Part shown: in pieces, positions 11,279 to 24,912 of the stretch
How positions within the stretch are numbered: position 1 is the stretch's first letter
How the letters are laid out: the number at the start of each line of letters is the position of its first letter
Source: Paragyromitra xinjiangensis
Taxonomy: Eukaryota; Ascomycota; Pezizomycetes; Pezizales; Discinaceae
Direction of reading: 5' to 3'
Assembly (NCBI GenBank): GCA_038503065.1
Contig: JBCAMK010000004.1
Coordinates: forward strand, 1,253,001 to 1,317,000
Length of the DNA stretch: 64,000 nt
Translations under genes and position numbers: made by a program
Notes under the pieces: generated by a model
What the model was told of the DNA's origin: nothing
Database searches by the model: none
What the model saw: only the letters and a program-made list of their open reading frames with translations

Positions 11279-12556
11279 TATTCACGCCTTCGACGGAGGA
11301 AATTAGGCGAACCAGCAGTAGAAGTTAAATATGGAGGAAAACAAGCAAGTAGTAAGCTGGTCTTGGGTATGGGGCTAGGTAGCGGGGCGGTGTAAGCTCT
11401 TGGGTTTTTAGCAAAGGTTTTCTTTTTTTCTTCTCTTTCTAATTGGTTGGCACAATGTTAATGCTATTTCCTTCCATTTTCTCACTTTTTTGAGATATGT
11501 CAATTACAGGAGTGGGTGGTAGCCTAGTTGGTGGATATGTGTATCGATGATATCAATCAACGGGTCTTTTAGGCGAAGCAGAGGGACAAGGGGTGATAGA
11601 AATATCCCATCTCGATTCCTCTGCATGCTTTCTCCATTTTTGTGGTGCATCTGTACAAGAACGAGTGACGCTCCGTGCATAAGTACCCGTTTCAGGGTGT
11701 CGCATCTGTGTTACAAGAACAGTTTTGCTGGCATCTGGTTAAGCGCTTGACATACTATCTGGAACGGGGCCGGGAGTAAAATACGCGGTTGCATGCAGGG
11801 CAGTGGTGATCCTCGAATCTGTACCTGATATTTAATCTGAGTAAGGCCGAGCCCTCGTATTCGTAAAGGAAATGGTATGATGGATCATACTGAACGTGAT
11901 GTAGAAAACAGTATGGCAATTACTGAAATACATGTATGGAGTCTCAACGCCTCAGCCTTGCGGTCTTGTCTGACAGGTGTCGTGGCGGGTGGAGGACGGA
12001 AAATGCCAGACGCGCGTCTGACGGGCACCGAAGCTCCGAATCAGATTTCTCCCCGCAAAGCATCATCATCATCCCATCTTCGGCAGTCAGAATGGCCGAG
12101 TGGATAATAATTGCCCGCGGCGGTGGAATGGGGCTCAGGCTGTCAAGCCACGGGACTACCTGCTATTCTTGGTGGTTCCGTTTCCTATTCCCGCAGCGCC
12201 AAGACAGGAATGAGTGGCCCATTCTAGTTTGGGTGAATGGAATGTGTGGCCACAAAGGAATCTACGGGGAAAGAGCTGTGATTTTCCCTACATACCATCA
12301 TCCACCTATACGCAAACAATAAAACACAAGCCTAGTCTTGTGAACGAGAAACGAAACGAAGACGACGACTACGACGACGCGCATCGCTAGCTAGCTAGAC
12401 TCGTACATCCTGTCCGCTTGTACACCTGATCACCCATTCGCTCTTACGTCTACTCGCTTCAACCCGCAACTCTCTCAAATACCCGACGTAGGGCTCAGGA
12501 TAGACTGCAACAGAGATCATCTACACACGGATATACAGACAGGATAGCAAATCAAC
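11279..12556. other. Intergenic between NTF2 and TVP18
   Basis: The 3' flank of NTF2 and the promoter of TVP18. It contains a GCTAGCTAGCTAG palindromic run near 12387 and a GAC/GACGAC micro-repeat near 12358-12380. Short frames here have no family resemblance. Confidence 0.5.
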
Positions 12557-13295
12557 ATGGGGATCGTGGAGAGTATCGGTTCGGAGTTCAAGAGCAGGAA
12601 TTTCAGTGAGTGCTCCTGGGGTGTAGCTGAGAGGGGGGATTAGTTCTCCCGGATGGTTGGTGCCTGACTGACTGGGTTGTTTCGTGGTGGGTAGGTATAT
12701 ACGGTCAATGGTACACGGATATCTCTACATCTGTTTTTCGATAGGAGGATAGAACGAAGGAGGATGAGGAAAGCTAACGATGATGGAATCATAGGACTGG
12801 TATCCTAGCAATCATCCTCTGTATTGCTGTTGGCATCGCGAATATCTTTAGCTTTTCATTGCTCATCATCTTCTCTATCATTTGCCTGTTTGTCTCCCTC
12901 TATCATTCCGTCCCTGCTGCTCCCGTTCCTCTGACCCTATTCCTCCCTATTCATGTCCCTCTCTTCTGCCTAGTTGCTAATGCCCTTCCAACAGTGTATG
13001 TGGCCTTCTCCTAATCTTCATCGAGATCCCTATCCTCCTCCGAATCTGTCCAACTTCCAAGACCTTCGATGACTTCGTGCGCAAATTCCACAACAACTAC
13101 GGACGAGCTGGGATCTACCTCGCCATGGCAACTGTTCAGTGGTTATCGTTGATAATCAGAGCTTCATCTCTGATCGCAGCCGCCGTCGTACTCACATTTG
13201 CTGGTGCTTTCTATGCTCTTGCAGGTCTCAAGGGACAGGAATTTATGGGGAGTAAAACACTGGGTGGGGCTGGGATTGCGCAGATGATTGTGTAG
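12557..13295 (+). CDS. TVP18: Golgi membrane protein TVP18 (four exons, 152 aa)
   Basis: Exons are 12557-12605, 12695-12710 (16 nt), 12795-12887 and 12995-13295, with introns of 89, 84 and 107 nt and matching phases. The spliced protein starts MGIVESIGSEFKSRNFSIYGQW, then TGILAIILCIAVGIAN, FIEIPILLRICPTS, a loop, VQWLSLIIRASSLIAA and FYALAGLKGQ, ending SKTLGGAGIAQMIV. This is the Tvp18 pattern of four membrane segments with short ends. Tvp18 is a late-Golgi vesicle membrane protein that interacts with Yip1-family proteins; its exact role is unsettled. The splice donor after IICL is GTTTGT, which is weak but gives the correct family sequence. Confidence 0.93.
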
Positions 13296-14988
13296 ACAGA
13301 TAGAGACTGACGGTTGGAAAGGTGGGCGGAAGAGGAGGACGAAAAGATGGGGGGAAAGGCGGGCATATTAAAGGGAGGGACATGAAAAAATATTGGCTCT
13401 TGTTGAACTTTGCAGGATGAGAGGATGCAAGATGGGAGGTTTCACCGATTAAACAGGGGGGTTCTTTTCTTGTAGCTCTGTTTGTCGTGCTCCTTTGTTT
13501 GGCGATTGGATTTGGGCTTTTTCGATTTTCACTTTTCGTTCAATGGTTTTCTTTTTTTCCTCGGTGATTTGTGGAGTGTTGTGCTTTGTGTGTTGTAATG
13601 AAGGTTTCATGTTTCATGTTTCTCCTTTTTCCTTCTGGGCGGAGAGTATTTCATGTGGAAATTGAACGAACGAACGAAGCGAGGAAGAAAAGAAAAGAAA
13701 AGAAAAAAACAAGTTATAGATAACGTTGACGGACCTAACGGTACCTAGAACCCGTCGCGTGGGAAATTTCACATTCATTCCCGGAAGAGGTTGTTTGCGA
13801 GGAGGAGGAGAGCAGAGTATGGAGGGGTTCTGTTTCCCCGCGCCTATAATGGCGAAATGATTGGCAGTTGACCCCACATGTCTCTCAAGTGCTTAGGCAT
13901 GCCAATTCTGCGGGGAAAAGGCAGATCATACGGGAGCTCCTTCGAGTTACATAGTGTAGAGGCTCATCGTGTATCCACCAGTCGCCACCAGCTGCTCACG
14001 ATGGGGTTCGGTATTTTCTTTTCTTTCTTGGCTGAACCAATCAGCGGTGAGTTAAAGGGATCTTTCGGTACACAAAGCAATTGTGTGGAGCTCAGGCTGT
14101 AAGTGTTGGGAAGGTAGCCGCGGGACCCGGAATAAGTTAGGTGCACAACAGCAATTGGTGATATCTGTGACAAATGTTGGAGGGGGGAGTGAAAGTCCCC
14201 TAGCTTGTGAGGGGAACTCTGCATTGAATTGACCAGGGTAGTGGGATTGCAGAGGAGGGGTGAAGCAAGAGGAGTAGGAGGGGGAATGATATTTCTGCTT
14301 GTGAGAGGAGAGGAAGCAATTGAAGAGTTGATTCCGTATGGATACATGTATGTGTATTCTCGGATTCATCCCTATGTGGATGCACAGGTCATATTTTCAG
14401 AGGCCTGAATTGTCGAAAGGTTATAACACGTGGGGAGTATATGATAGAGGAACCACACATAACCACGTACTAGCAACGTCATTGCTAGGATAGAGTCCGC
14501 CTTTTTTTTATTATTCCTCTTGGTTTTTTGGTATTTGCTTTCTTTTATGCATGGCAGGGCAAAGTACTACTAGACGGATGGCCTTTTTGTTCCCATGACC
14601 CTTCTTTTCCTTTTTTTCCTTGTTGGGATGGTTCGTCAGTTGCTGCATATGTGTCGTATGTTATGTATGTATGTAGTGAGTGGGTAGGAAAGGAAGGTTA
14701 CAGAGGGACCGGGGGAAGTGAGGATGTGGGTTCGGTTGTACTTAAAGACGGGTACTGCTGCAGCAACCCCGCGTCTTTGGATCTTTTGTTCTTTTTTGTT
14801 GAGTTGAGGAGAGTGTGTGAACGCCTGCTTCTGGTCTTGGAATTCGGACCTGGGTTGTGGCTACTCTACGATAAGAATCATCTACCTACATCATCTCAGC
14901 CTTATTCACACAGCTACTACTATCTACCACCACCTCTACAACCACTCCGAGCAAGCTCTATCACGCCTAACACTCACCATCACTAACA
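13296..14988. other. Intergenic between TVP18 and AIM21
   Basis: About 1.7 kb with a (GAAAA)n run at about 13684-13709. Several overlapping open frames on both strands are low-complexity and lack a family signal; the stretch 14860-14988 is C/T- and CA-rich like a 5' UTR. Confidence 0.5.
13684..13709 (+). repeat. (GAAAA)n microsatellite
   Basis: Four imperfect AAAAG units in tandem followed by an A run, in the 3' flank of TVP18. Confidence 0.8.
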
Positions 14989-17906
14989 ATGACTTCACCA
15001 CCCTCCATCCCCCCGCGTCCTACACGCTCAAAGGACGAACCCGACCCCTCTACGGTCCCCGCCATCCCGCCCCGTCCCAAACGCTCAAAGTCTCCTCTAC
15101 CCGTCGAATCATCTGCACCTGGAACTCCACCTGAACCCGCAGTGACTACAATCTCACCGTCTACAGAGCTGCGTGCTCCCCAGGCTAGAGTCCCTGTGAG
15201 GCCGCCGGTGAGGAAGAATACTGGAATTCCTCAGATTGGCAGCAGGGTTCCCATGTACCCGAATGCGGGGGATGTGCAGGCTCCGGCACCGTCAGCGACT
15301 CCGGGCGGTGGGAAGAAGTCGCATGTTTATAGGGAGGAGTGGGAGATGGATGAAGGGGCTTATGGAAGTAAAGGGACGCCGAGGGTTAATCCGTATAGTG
15401 AGTTTTTTTTAATTTTCTGTGTTTGTTTTTGGTGGGTTTGGGTGGTTTATGTTTTTTTTCCTTTATTCCGTTGTTTGCTTTTGTTTATTTATTTCCTCTT
15501 GAGTGGAAGAGTGGGGGTTTTTCTTCATTTTGGGAATGTGGAAGTTGATAATTATTGCGTTACCGCATTAAATTATTGTTTCTTTCCTTTTTCTTCTTTC
15601 CTTTCCTTTTTAAAGTCTGCAGCAAGACTTTCGTTTTGACACTGACACTGACGTGACGCTGTGTAGCCCGGAGCTCCAACGACCTCAACCAATCGGTTGC
15701 ACAGGGTCTGTCAGCACCCGAAACATCCACCCCAGTTCCCGACGAGGAAATCGGTTATCTCGCCTCTGAGCATTTTGCCCGCGTTATCTCCCCGCAGCAC
15801 ACGGGCACTCCTACCGAAGAGCAGGAAACGTCTCTTTCTCGGGTTATTAGCCATTCTTCTACCCCTAGCGACGATAAGGCGAAGGTTGCCATACATCTTG
15901 ACCCGCCGACCTATCATCACCATTTGCATAACCACCATCCGCATAGAGTGCCAAGTTCTCGACCTGGGACTCGTCCTAGCACTCGTCCAGCGTCTCCTAC
16001 TAAGCATTATGATGAGGATGAAGATGAAGATGATGGAAATGATACGGAAACGGAACGGGAACATGAACACCCTATTCTTGCCTCAGATGAGGTCTTGAAG
16101 CGCGCTGGGCAGGGCTTTATGCTTCCAGCTGTTTCTCCCCCTCTTGCTGCTTGGCGTCCTGGCTCAACCGCCAATTCTCGTCCGCAGTCTGTGCATCCCG
16201 GTAGTCTCGACGATGAAGACGATGACGTCGAGCTTGCCCGTCTATCTACTCATGGCTCCGAGTCTCACGAATCCCTCATTTTATCTTCTCTTGAATCCGG
16301 GGAGCGACCTGAACCACTTTTCCCCGACTCGGACCCCGAGGATCAACCCACTAGTACTAAAACACCCGCGGAGAATAAAGCCCATGAGAAGCTGAAACGT
16401 CCCGGTATGCCCGAGTCGACGGGCTCCTCCGGCGGTCATAAATTCCCTTCAAAAGACGTCTGGGAAGAAGCTCCCGAGTTCTCCCAACTCGAAGCCACAG
16501 TTCATACCCGCCCTCCTTCCGAGACCGAAATGACAGACGAGGACCGTGAGGCAGAACGCACGGTTCCCAGACGCACAGACGGGAAGAGCCCCGCCGGTGT
16601 ACCATACATTCAAGGGCAACCGAACGAGCACTACGTCCCCGGTGACGAAGTCGAATTCGAGCGGAAGCAAAAGGGCTCACTCAAAAAACCTGCTCAATAT
16701 CAACACCAAATCGACTCCTCCAACCGCGACGACGGCCTCGACCGTCTCCTGAAACGTGGCAACTCAACCGACGACCCAGAGAAACTAGGTGCGAGCGGGA
16801 GGGCAAAGGCGAAGCGATTCCCAAGTAATGACATCTGGGAAGACGTACCACCGAGTCTAGAGCTATCCGCCAGCATCGGGGAAGAAGACGCCGTAGCCAC
16901 CGAGCCCAAAGACCGCGCAACTACCGGAGGGAGCACCGATCCCGCCGACACAGAGGAAGAGAAACGTCCCACCACTGGTGCGCCAATCGAAGGCCCTGCT
17001 AGTCCCGCTACAACTAGTAAACCAGATCTCCCAATTGTTCCTGCGGCTAGACCACAGCCGAAAGCACGTCAGCCAGTTGATGCACCTGCCACTGAGAGGA
17101 AGCTTCCTCCTGGTGTGCCGGATCGCCCGAAGCCGAAGGTTCCCCTTACTCGTCCTAGTCGTCCCTCTCCCGTCGCGAGGACGCCATCGGTAGATTCTCC
17201 TCCCCCGCCGGCTGCAAAGCCGAAGCCGACGATTCCGCCAAGGACTGGAGGGAAGATTGCGGCGTTGAAGGCTGGGTTCTTGAGTGATCTTGACAACCGT
17301 CTGAAGCTTGGACCGATGGCACCGAAAAAAGAGGAGGTGGAGAAAGAGCCGAAGGAGGAGGAGGAGAAGGCCGTGTTGGGGGATGTAAGGAAGGGGCGAG
17401 CGAAGGGACCCAGAGGGAGGAAGTTGCCCACTACTGCTGAAAAGACGGAGAAACCGGCAGCGGTAGAGCAAGTGCTGAGTGTAGGTGTGTGGGCAGTTTG
17501 GAGTGTTGGTGGCGAGGGGGGTGTTGAAATTGTCAGTACTTCAGGACTTGAAGGGAAGAAGACAGATGAGGTCAAAAACGTAAAGGAGGTGCCGGTGCCG
17601 ACAACAAGTACTCTCCCGGGTGTCACAGGTACTGGGATCCAGTCTGTACCGTCTATTCCCGCGGACGCTCAAGTTGAAAACATACCAACACCACCAAACG
17701 CAGCAGAGGAGAAAGAGGAGAAGGGTCAACTTTCAACACCACTCCCGTCTGAAGAACACCCAGAAGACGCAATCCCTGCTGCAGAGGAGAAAGGTATACT
17801 CGATGAGACAGCGACGGAAAGGGGTAGAGTCGATGGCGCTGCGGAGGTTGGGGTTGCAGGCGGGGAGGTGGCGAATACGGAAGGCGATGAGAGAGTTGAG
17901 GTTTAG
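14989..17906 (+). CDS. AIM21: Aim21-family actin regulator (two exons, 882 aa)
   Basis: Exons are 14989-15397 and 15667-17906. The 269-nt intron splits the codon after VNPY, and exon 2 resumes with RSSNDLNQSVAQGLSAPE. The N-terminus has two copies of an IPPRP-x-RSK proline motif (SH3 ligand type). Two copies of the family block FPSxD(V/I)WE occur at about residues 394 and 519, and the conserved segment GGKIAALKAGFLSDLDNRL sits near 663. Between and after these the protein is proline-, glutamate- and threonine-rich and probably disordered. In yeast, Aim21 with Tda2 controls barbed-end actin assembly at endocytic patches and binds SH3 domains of Bbc1 and Abp1; the same role is inferred here. 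It is a plus-strand neighbour of TVP18, with no functional link implied. Confidence 0.9.
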
Positions 17907-18513
17907 ATAATTTTTTGTAGGCTGGGGGTTTTTTCTTTGATTTTGGGGGCTTGGGGGGTTGGGGGGTTGGATGACTTTTTTTAAGACGCTCGTTTTGGCT
18001 TGGGGGGTTTGGGTTGGAGCGGGGATATATCATAAAGATGGTGCGGAGATAGATATGAGACTATGAAATTCGTGTTTGATGAGTACAGCTTCTGTGAGGA
18101 TTGTGAATTCGTGAGTGTTTGTGGTTGCATAGATTGTGTTCTTGAGGATTGGAGTAGGTGAATGATATGTTGTAGTCGTAAAGGCCTATGGATATAGGGT
18201 CTTTGGGCTTGGTTTTATTGTGGAATACCCTGGAGATCGCGTAGCTCACCAATAGTTTTCGTCATGAGAAATCACTCGCGTGATTGATTGATTGGTTTTA
18301 TGCGAGCCTGCTCTATTCGCACGGAGCCCTAGTGTTTTTATTGTGGGGTATCTTTGCCCACCATTTTACCCATAGAAAAGAAGGGGAGTTTTAGCGAGAT
18401 GGAACTATCTACTAGCATCATAGCTGCCGACCGAGGTGAACCGCTCAGCTGGGTGGTTTGGAGCTGAATTCCTCCATCCCTGCCTAGGCCCCTTAGACGG
18501 TGGGTCTCAGAAG
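17907..18513. other. Intergenic, convergent region
   Basis: The 3' flank of AIM21 facing the 3' end of the GH115 relic. T/G-rich; no gene seen. Confidence 0.6.
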
Positions 18514-21500
18514 TCATATAAAATCCTTATTCTTTATATGCTTCCTATGGCTCTCCAATGGGAAAACCCCATCTCTCGCGGCATCCGTCCATCCAGTCGG
18601 CAGATCCCCAGCCGTTACCAGCTGTGCCAAAAGCCAGTCTTATTAACAGGTGTATCGCCAAAAGACACCGCATACATCAGCGGTAGTGCTGGATCTGTAG
18701 CGAGTGCGGTGGTGAAGTAAAGAGTAACTTTTACTGTAGATTTCGCCGAAAATAGGTATATTGCATACTCAAGGTACGGTGAGTCCGGGGGATTCTGGCT
18801 CGGCGCTGAAACAGGATATAGAGCGACACCGCCGGAAGTTGTGCGGCTGCCAAGGTAGGGGAGGATCTCGTAGTGTGGAGCGGAGAGATCGGTTGGTGTG
18901 TTTGAAGATGTGAAGTGGGCTGCTTCTATTGAGACGTGGCCATCTGTTTCGATAAATCCGTGGAAGTCATCAGGAACGTGCGTGTTGTTTACTGGAAAAC
19001 GGACTACTTCGTAGTCTCCGATGGTGGAGTTGACGTATATTAGTGCGTTTCTGTTAATAAAGTCGGTGGGTACGTGTACCCAGTTGACGCTGATAGCGAT
19101 TCTTTGGTCGGGATTGCTGGAGGAAAGTGTTCCGGATGAAGGTGTGAGGTTAATCCAGCTGTATTCAGCTTTCGCAGACCATTCGATAGTTGGTTTGTCC
19201 CGTGCATATACCTCGATATATCGGTTCTCTCCATACTGATCTATTGGTGGTAGTAGGAATCCCGGTGCTAGATCGTCTCTTGAGGGTTTTTCTAGATTGC
19301 TTCCTTCGTTGAAAAGGCCTGGACGAACACTGATAGTTCCTTCGACTGCTACTCCCATTTGTCCGAGTGCTGGTACTGAGTTTTGTCTAGTCTGCACGTA
19401 TGATAGCCCAGAAATCATATCTCTAGATAGAGGGTACCAGGTCGATGTAAAGCCGTAGTGTGCTTGTCCCATAACATGATCCCACTTCCCATTAAAAAGT
19501 GAATGGTACTCCTTGGTGAGATCAAAATCGGCATTAAAGCTCTGGAGAGCTTGTGTAGCAAACGTGTTGGCAGAGTTACGTCTTTGTCTTGCGTAGACGC
19601 TGTTCTTGGCCAGAGAAACTTTTACGTCGAGGAATGTGTAGGATGCCTTGATTGGGTGAAGGACTAGCTGGAAGAATGCAGGTTTACTACTATCTGGGGT
19701 TTGTTGGTAAATTGCTGAGGCTTTGTCTGTGAGGTTCTTCTAATGGCCTAAGACCCTCTCTGCTTCGTTGTAGTTGAGTATCGGAAACGTCTCGGCTTCG
19801 ATGTTTTCGTGTTTTCGTAGCCCTACTAAGTGGCTGTGTCGTAGTAAGAGATCTGCAACGGGTTTTGCGTAGTTTGAACCAAATTCACGGCTAGCATAAT
19901 CTTCTAGGAAGTTTGGGATGGAACCCTTGGAGATGTAGTTGCCATTCCATGCCATAGCCATTATGAGCGAAAGCGGGAGTTCCGTGTGTTTTGTGTCAGC
20001 GACATTTATGACCAAAATTTAGTCTGCCCCTTTTAGCCAAGCAGTATTAAACTACTGCCATACTTTACCCACCGTGCATAAGGGTTTAGCTCTTGCAAGT
20101 AAAAAAAAGAAAAATCGATTATTTGCTTACTGGTGAGTTCGTATTCATCCATTTGTAGCTTCGAGGAGAACCAACATATTCCAGATGGTAGTAAATCTGT
20201 AGAAGCCTGTTAGTGGAAAATATTCAATCACATAATGTTAAGATTACTTACCCCTATCCCACCAGAACGCTCCTGCTCTGCGTCAGTTGGTAACCTTCGG
20301 ATAGTTCCGTAGTTGTCGTCCGAAAACAGGAGTGTCACATCGTCTGGGATCTCAAGCCTAGGCCCGCCTCGTAGTAAGTTTGTACTTCTTTATACAACGC
20401 CCAGACCTCTATTTAGATTTAGCAAGACAGCAAACTTACTAGAAAGATAGGTCCTACGTTTGATATCGGTTACACTTCCTTGCGAGGCCTTGAGAATAGT
20501 TCGTTGATTATCGATGACGTCCCGTAATATAGCTTTCGGATCAGATCCACTAATTCCAGAGTCTCCTACACCCCTTATCCCAATGGTAAAATAGCTTTCA
20601 AATCCCTTCGCCCTCTGGGTCTCTTGCTGAAAGAACTGCTTTGTTGATTGTCCAATCCCAAGAACCCTGTCCCGATGTAAGCCACTCGTTTGTGGCTCGT
20701 TGCATGGGTTCGTGATGTGAGGTTGATACAACAATGCCGCACTCGTCAGCTGTAGCTTGGTTCAAAGGGTCGTCCACAAAAAACTATTTCCTGGTTCAGG
20801 GTAGCTAGGCCACATTTCAGGCCAAAGATAGTTTACCTGCTACTTCGTTAGGGGATAAAACCAAATACAAACCTCCTGATCTCCAGGAGGTCTCAAAAGA
20901 TACGGTAAACACCGCGGAAGTTTACGTGCCTTCATACGCAAAAGAAGCTCAAACACATGCTTGTAGAACTCGACATTGTAGGCTGGACCGAATTTCTCTA
21001 GAACAAAAGAGGTAAGAGAGGGTGCTTCGTCGTTAATGAATATTCCTCTATATCGGATACTAGGTTCCCCATGGTGTGTCCTGATGGGTAACGCGTAGAT
21101 TTTGTTGTGTTTTTGCGGAACTACGTCTGCCCACCAGTACCAACTAAGCCCATGGTATTAGTTTCGTTTACGAGTCGACAGGAAGAAAACGAAGAGATTC
21201 GATACTGTAAATATGGGCAACTTACGGCGAGACACCGAGTTGCTCGGAAAGCGTGTAAACGCCAAATATATTACCTCTCTTATCGCTTCCTACGATAACA
21301 GGAGCCTTTCTACCCCCGGAATGGGCTTATCCACAATAGTAGTGACAAACGATCCCCACTTTCCCTCGATATCCGTAATATTGATTTTTCCTCTGCGGAC
21401 AAGGTCCTAGATGATGGAAGAGCCGCTTACACTTCCCACAAGAATTGCCGTTGCGGCGCTCACCTGGGCACTATTGACACCGTCATGCTAGACCTTGGCT

Positions 21501-21727
21501 TCCTTACCTGCAACTTTATTGAAATCTTCTGATAGTGATTGGACGGCGATCTGCATGCCCTTAAAGTCGCTCATGCCGACAACTATAGGAGCATCAATCA
21601 AGCTAATCCCTCCATTCGTCTTACTGAAACTAACGAAACACTGCTCCCCCATAGTAGAGCAAAGAGTTGCACTAAGAGAGAACACAGCGGTCATGACCGT
21701 GCCCAGCTCTTTCCGTGGTATTAGCAC
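18514..21727 (-). pseudogene. GH115 xylan alpha-1,2-glucuronidase pseudogene
   Basis: Read on the minus strand, pieces follow the GH115 order: a signal-like start (MTAVFSLSATLCSTMG) near 21692, IFGVYTLSEQLGVSP, WYWWADVVPQKHNKIYALPI, STSHHEPMQRATNEW, FTIGIRGVGDSGI, TLLFSDDNYGTIRRLP, YYHLEYVGSPRSYKWMNTN, VINVADTKHTELPL, then GQMGVAVEG and the C-terminal domain (YEILPYLG). Active GH115 removes (4-O-methyl)glucuronic acid from xylan. Lesions seen: stops at 21488-21490, 21407-21409, about 20018 and 19740-19742 (the last in a usual Trp position); frameshifts near 21305, 20793 (one T short in a T run), 20680, 20360 and 18650. Several introns still have good splice signals, so decay is recent. The end at 18514 is the stop in the restored frame and is approximate. 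Confidence 0.9.
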
Positions 21728-24700
21728 GATGCGGAGGCTACAAAAAGCATTATTAAGAATAATTAGGGCTAAGGGAAACAGTTCAACTATTTTCCCTTTC
21801 CCATGTTTTAGAGAATCGACTAATTTTAATAGTCATATAGCCTAACTGCCTATTGTCATTAGTGTTTGCTTGCCAGAAATCCCATAAAATCGGTATCTCG
21901 GTGTTACTTTACCCATTTAGTTATGTCATTACCCAAAAGGTCTTCCTTTTGGCCGAGGGTTTCGGGTGGGCTTATGCAAGTAAATTGAGAAAATATGTTG
22001 TATCTATAGATAACCCCAGTAGCTCATGCTCTTGATATCAACACGATGCCTAGTCCTAGGAGGATCGCTCTTCGCATCGGCCATAAGCACGTGTCAGGGT
22101 TTAGGATAATTTCAAGACCTGCCAAGACAGACAGAAGAGCCCAAACGGCTCACCTATCATCTTCTGGTAAATTCCGAAGCACAAACGCCTGGGATCTCGG
22201 TTGTTCAACCATTATCTTTTACCATAAACGACGGTGTGATTTAATACTATTTTCGCCCGCAACGAGAGAGCTTCGAGTGATAAGTCGTGAGGAAGTATCT
22301 GTGAACCACGGAAGGAACGTGTTAGGGGCTAGCTTCCATAGTCGTCTATTAGTGACTATAAGGTGTGGAAATAAGAAAGAAATTATCAACTTATATGCAT
22401 GCAGGATGGGCAGCTAGTAAAATCATGGTCATCGGGACCTAGAGAAAAGTTACGTGGACTTGCTCGTTAACAAAATTTCTCTTTAGCTAAGTCATTAACG
22501 TTATAACTATGCGCCAAGGATCAAAATGATACTCTTGGTGGAATCCTTAAGTTAACGTGCTCTTATCAGGGTAGATTTCACCTTATTATTTAGTATCTAA
22601 GCGATTCGACCTAATAAATTTGTATGTTGAGTGTTCCCCACGTATTTCCTCGTCATCGCCAGCTGGAGCTAGGAGCAGTAACCACTAATTTTACTTTATT
22701 GTTATCTTCTCCCTGAAATCATTGAAATCTTAGTATAAAGCATTCAGTGATAAGAAATCGGAAGCATATCTTAGATTTGGACGTTGTAAATTAGGCTTGT
22801 GTTATCTATTCATCTCCATACTGTATTTATACAATCATTAGGTGAATGCCCCGCGTACTGTTGAAAGACCTACATATTGGGTAAGCGCGTAATTTCTGCC
22901 CCTTGTAAGCACCGAGCTCCGACACGGGGGAGGCAGCCGTAGTCCGATTACGGTACATACCAAAACCGGTACCGGGGTATGTTTCAAATATAAAAAAGGT
23001 TATATAACTGTAAAATCTACGTGCCACAGAGAAAGTTTAAATTAACCTAAGTTGGGAGCAGCTGATTGCCAAAACTTGGCCAACGCAAATACAACCCGGG
23101 AACACGGCAAAGGCTTGCCTTCGTGTCACACTCTGTGACGACCGAACCCTTCGAGGAATCTTGGTGCTCATCTCAAATCATGTAGGCTAGTATTTCACCT
23201 CAAAACACAACATTTTTCAGCCTATACAATAACCACTGTTGCTCCCCTGCGTTCCTAACACCCGAAATCTTAGTTCCCAAATTCCTCTTCAGAAAGCACT
23301 TCAAGAGTACTAAGCCTTCAAGCTATAGGGAACGTGACCCAGAGATGCCCTCGAGCTCGACACCTCACAAGTTCTAGGCCCCCTGCCCGTAGATAACTGC
23401 CTGTATTTTTGGTAAGGAAGTAGAGGTCATCACAGATATACGACAAGTCGAGGCTAAAGGATATCTTTAGATTTGATATAATCATAAAGTAGGAAATAAG
23501 AGAGATAGAATCCGACAAGGCGAGATTACTTATCTTACATAGATCTAGACCTATTGCCACAAAAGCAGGTCGTACTAGTAGTCGCCATGAACCCACCAGG
23601 GTAACTAACATGCTCTAGCTGCACCTATAGCACGCGTCGCAAATTCAACGAGGGCCTACTATAGCACCATAATCCAGGTGGTTGGATATGCTAATGAATC
23701 AATCAATCAACCGATGGCCTACTGAGGCTATTGAATGGGTTAGGGTTAAATCGCTAAATACACCTAACCCTCGGTAGTTGGACGAGCATCTCTAGCTCGC
23801 ATTTCTCGTCCCAACAACCAGTTCATGTTTTTAACCCCTGTTCCCATCCCAAAATTGAAATCTCCAAGTTTTATATCAAGACCTCTAATCTTTCGAAGTC
23901 TCGAAGTTAGGCAGTGTGAGAATTGCTATCGTGGGAATCTCCATCCTCTTTCCGCTATCCCGTTAAGGTAGGAGACCAACAGGGGCCCGGGTGTCTACAA
24001 ACTCACCGAAAATTTGGACGGGAGAATCCCGTCCTCGAACCAAGCCGGTGCCTGGACTTTACTATATGATGTGCGGGTGCTTGCGGTCCTAGCGGTTGGC
24101 TACTGGACTATATGAAAGCCTTGGATAGCCACATTTAAAAGCACCAATTACAGAATTACTCCCCAACCTTATAGAAACATTTGAGCTCAATTGTGAGTGG
24201 CGAACCCATGAAATGTCGCACTCATTCTCCGACAACCTACGAAACTTCATTCGCCTCGATAGTGAGGCTCATATAACCGCTTACTGTACACATGTGTTGG
24301 GGATCTTCTCCCTATGAAACCTGAAACAGGTGGACGACCCTACTGAACGAAATTGCTAGGATAGTGAAATGCCGGCAACCTCATAACATCGCCCCCTACT
24401 GGTTCGATCATGGATTGCCCCAAGTCGGCCCACAACCCCTTCCTTGTGTCGGAAGTTTCAGTCAGAGGTTAGAGACGGCGGGTCATGTAGATAGTAGAGT
24501 GATTATTATCGGCTGCTGCGGAGTCGAAAAACGCTTTCCCTTCGCACTTATCCCTCTTTCTGACCTTCCTCTTCTTCCTCTCTTTTCAAACTTTCGGCAG
24601 GTCTACTGTCAGATTATTATGGTCGGTTGGACAGCTTCGAAAGTTTGGTCCAGCGTCCGCTTACATTCATTCGCTTCTTCTTGACGGACCGGTTCCGAGG

Positions 24701-24840
24701 TTCACGGCGTCGCTCTTTACTGGTTTTTGGTTGAGTTAAGGATTCGGATCGGAGAATGGTAAAGGACTTGATAGCTCAACATACACATATCGGATTCGCA
24801 ACTCAATTATTTCAATCAGGGATTGCTTTACACTAGCATC
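21728..24840. other. Gene-poor tract
   Basis: About 3.1 kb without a recognised gene on either strand. Short open frames (for example 22046-22417) show no family motif and no biased third positions. A telomere-like GGGTTAGGGTTA occurs near 23737-23748. It may contain old decayed repeats. Confidence 0.5.
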
Positions 24841-24847
24841 TATAAAA
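24841..24847 (+). promoter_or_regulatory. Probable TATA box of the ubiquitin-like-domain gene
   Basis: TATAAAA lies 66 bp upstream of the ATG at 24913 and is followed by a C/T-rich stretch, the usual fungal arrangement. Confidence 0.5.
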
Positions 24848-24912
24848 CTCCCATTCTTTCTCGTTTCTTGCTTTTTATCTCGGTTTATTCGCTTCCTTAA
24901 ACTCTTTTCACG

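Noticed and set aside
14528..14986. 152-codon plus frame directly before AIM21
   Set aside because: It is low-complexity (Ser/Tyr/His/Pro at its end), runs into the AIM21 leader and starts at a non-ATG codon.
16863..17471. 202-codon open frame on the minus strand
   Set aside because: It is opposite AIM21 exon 2, where family motifs are clear on the plus strand; its composition mirrors the low-complexity coding sequence.
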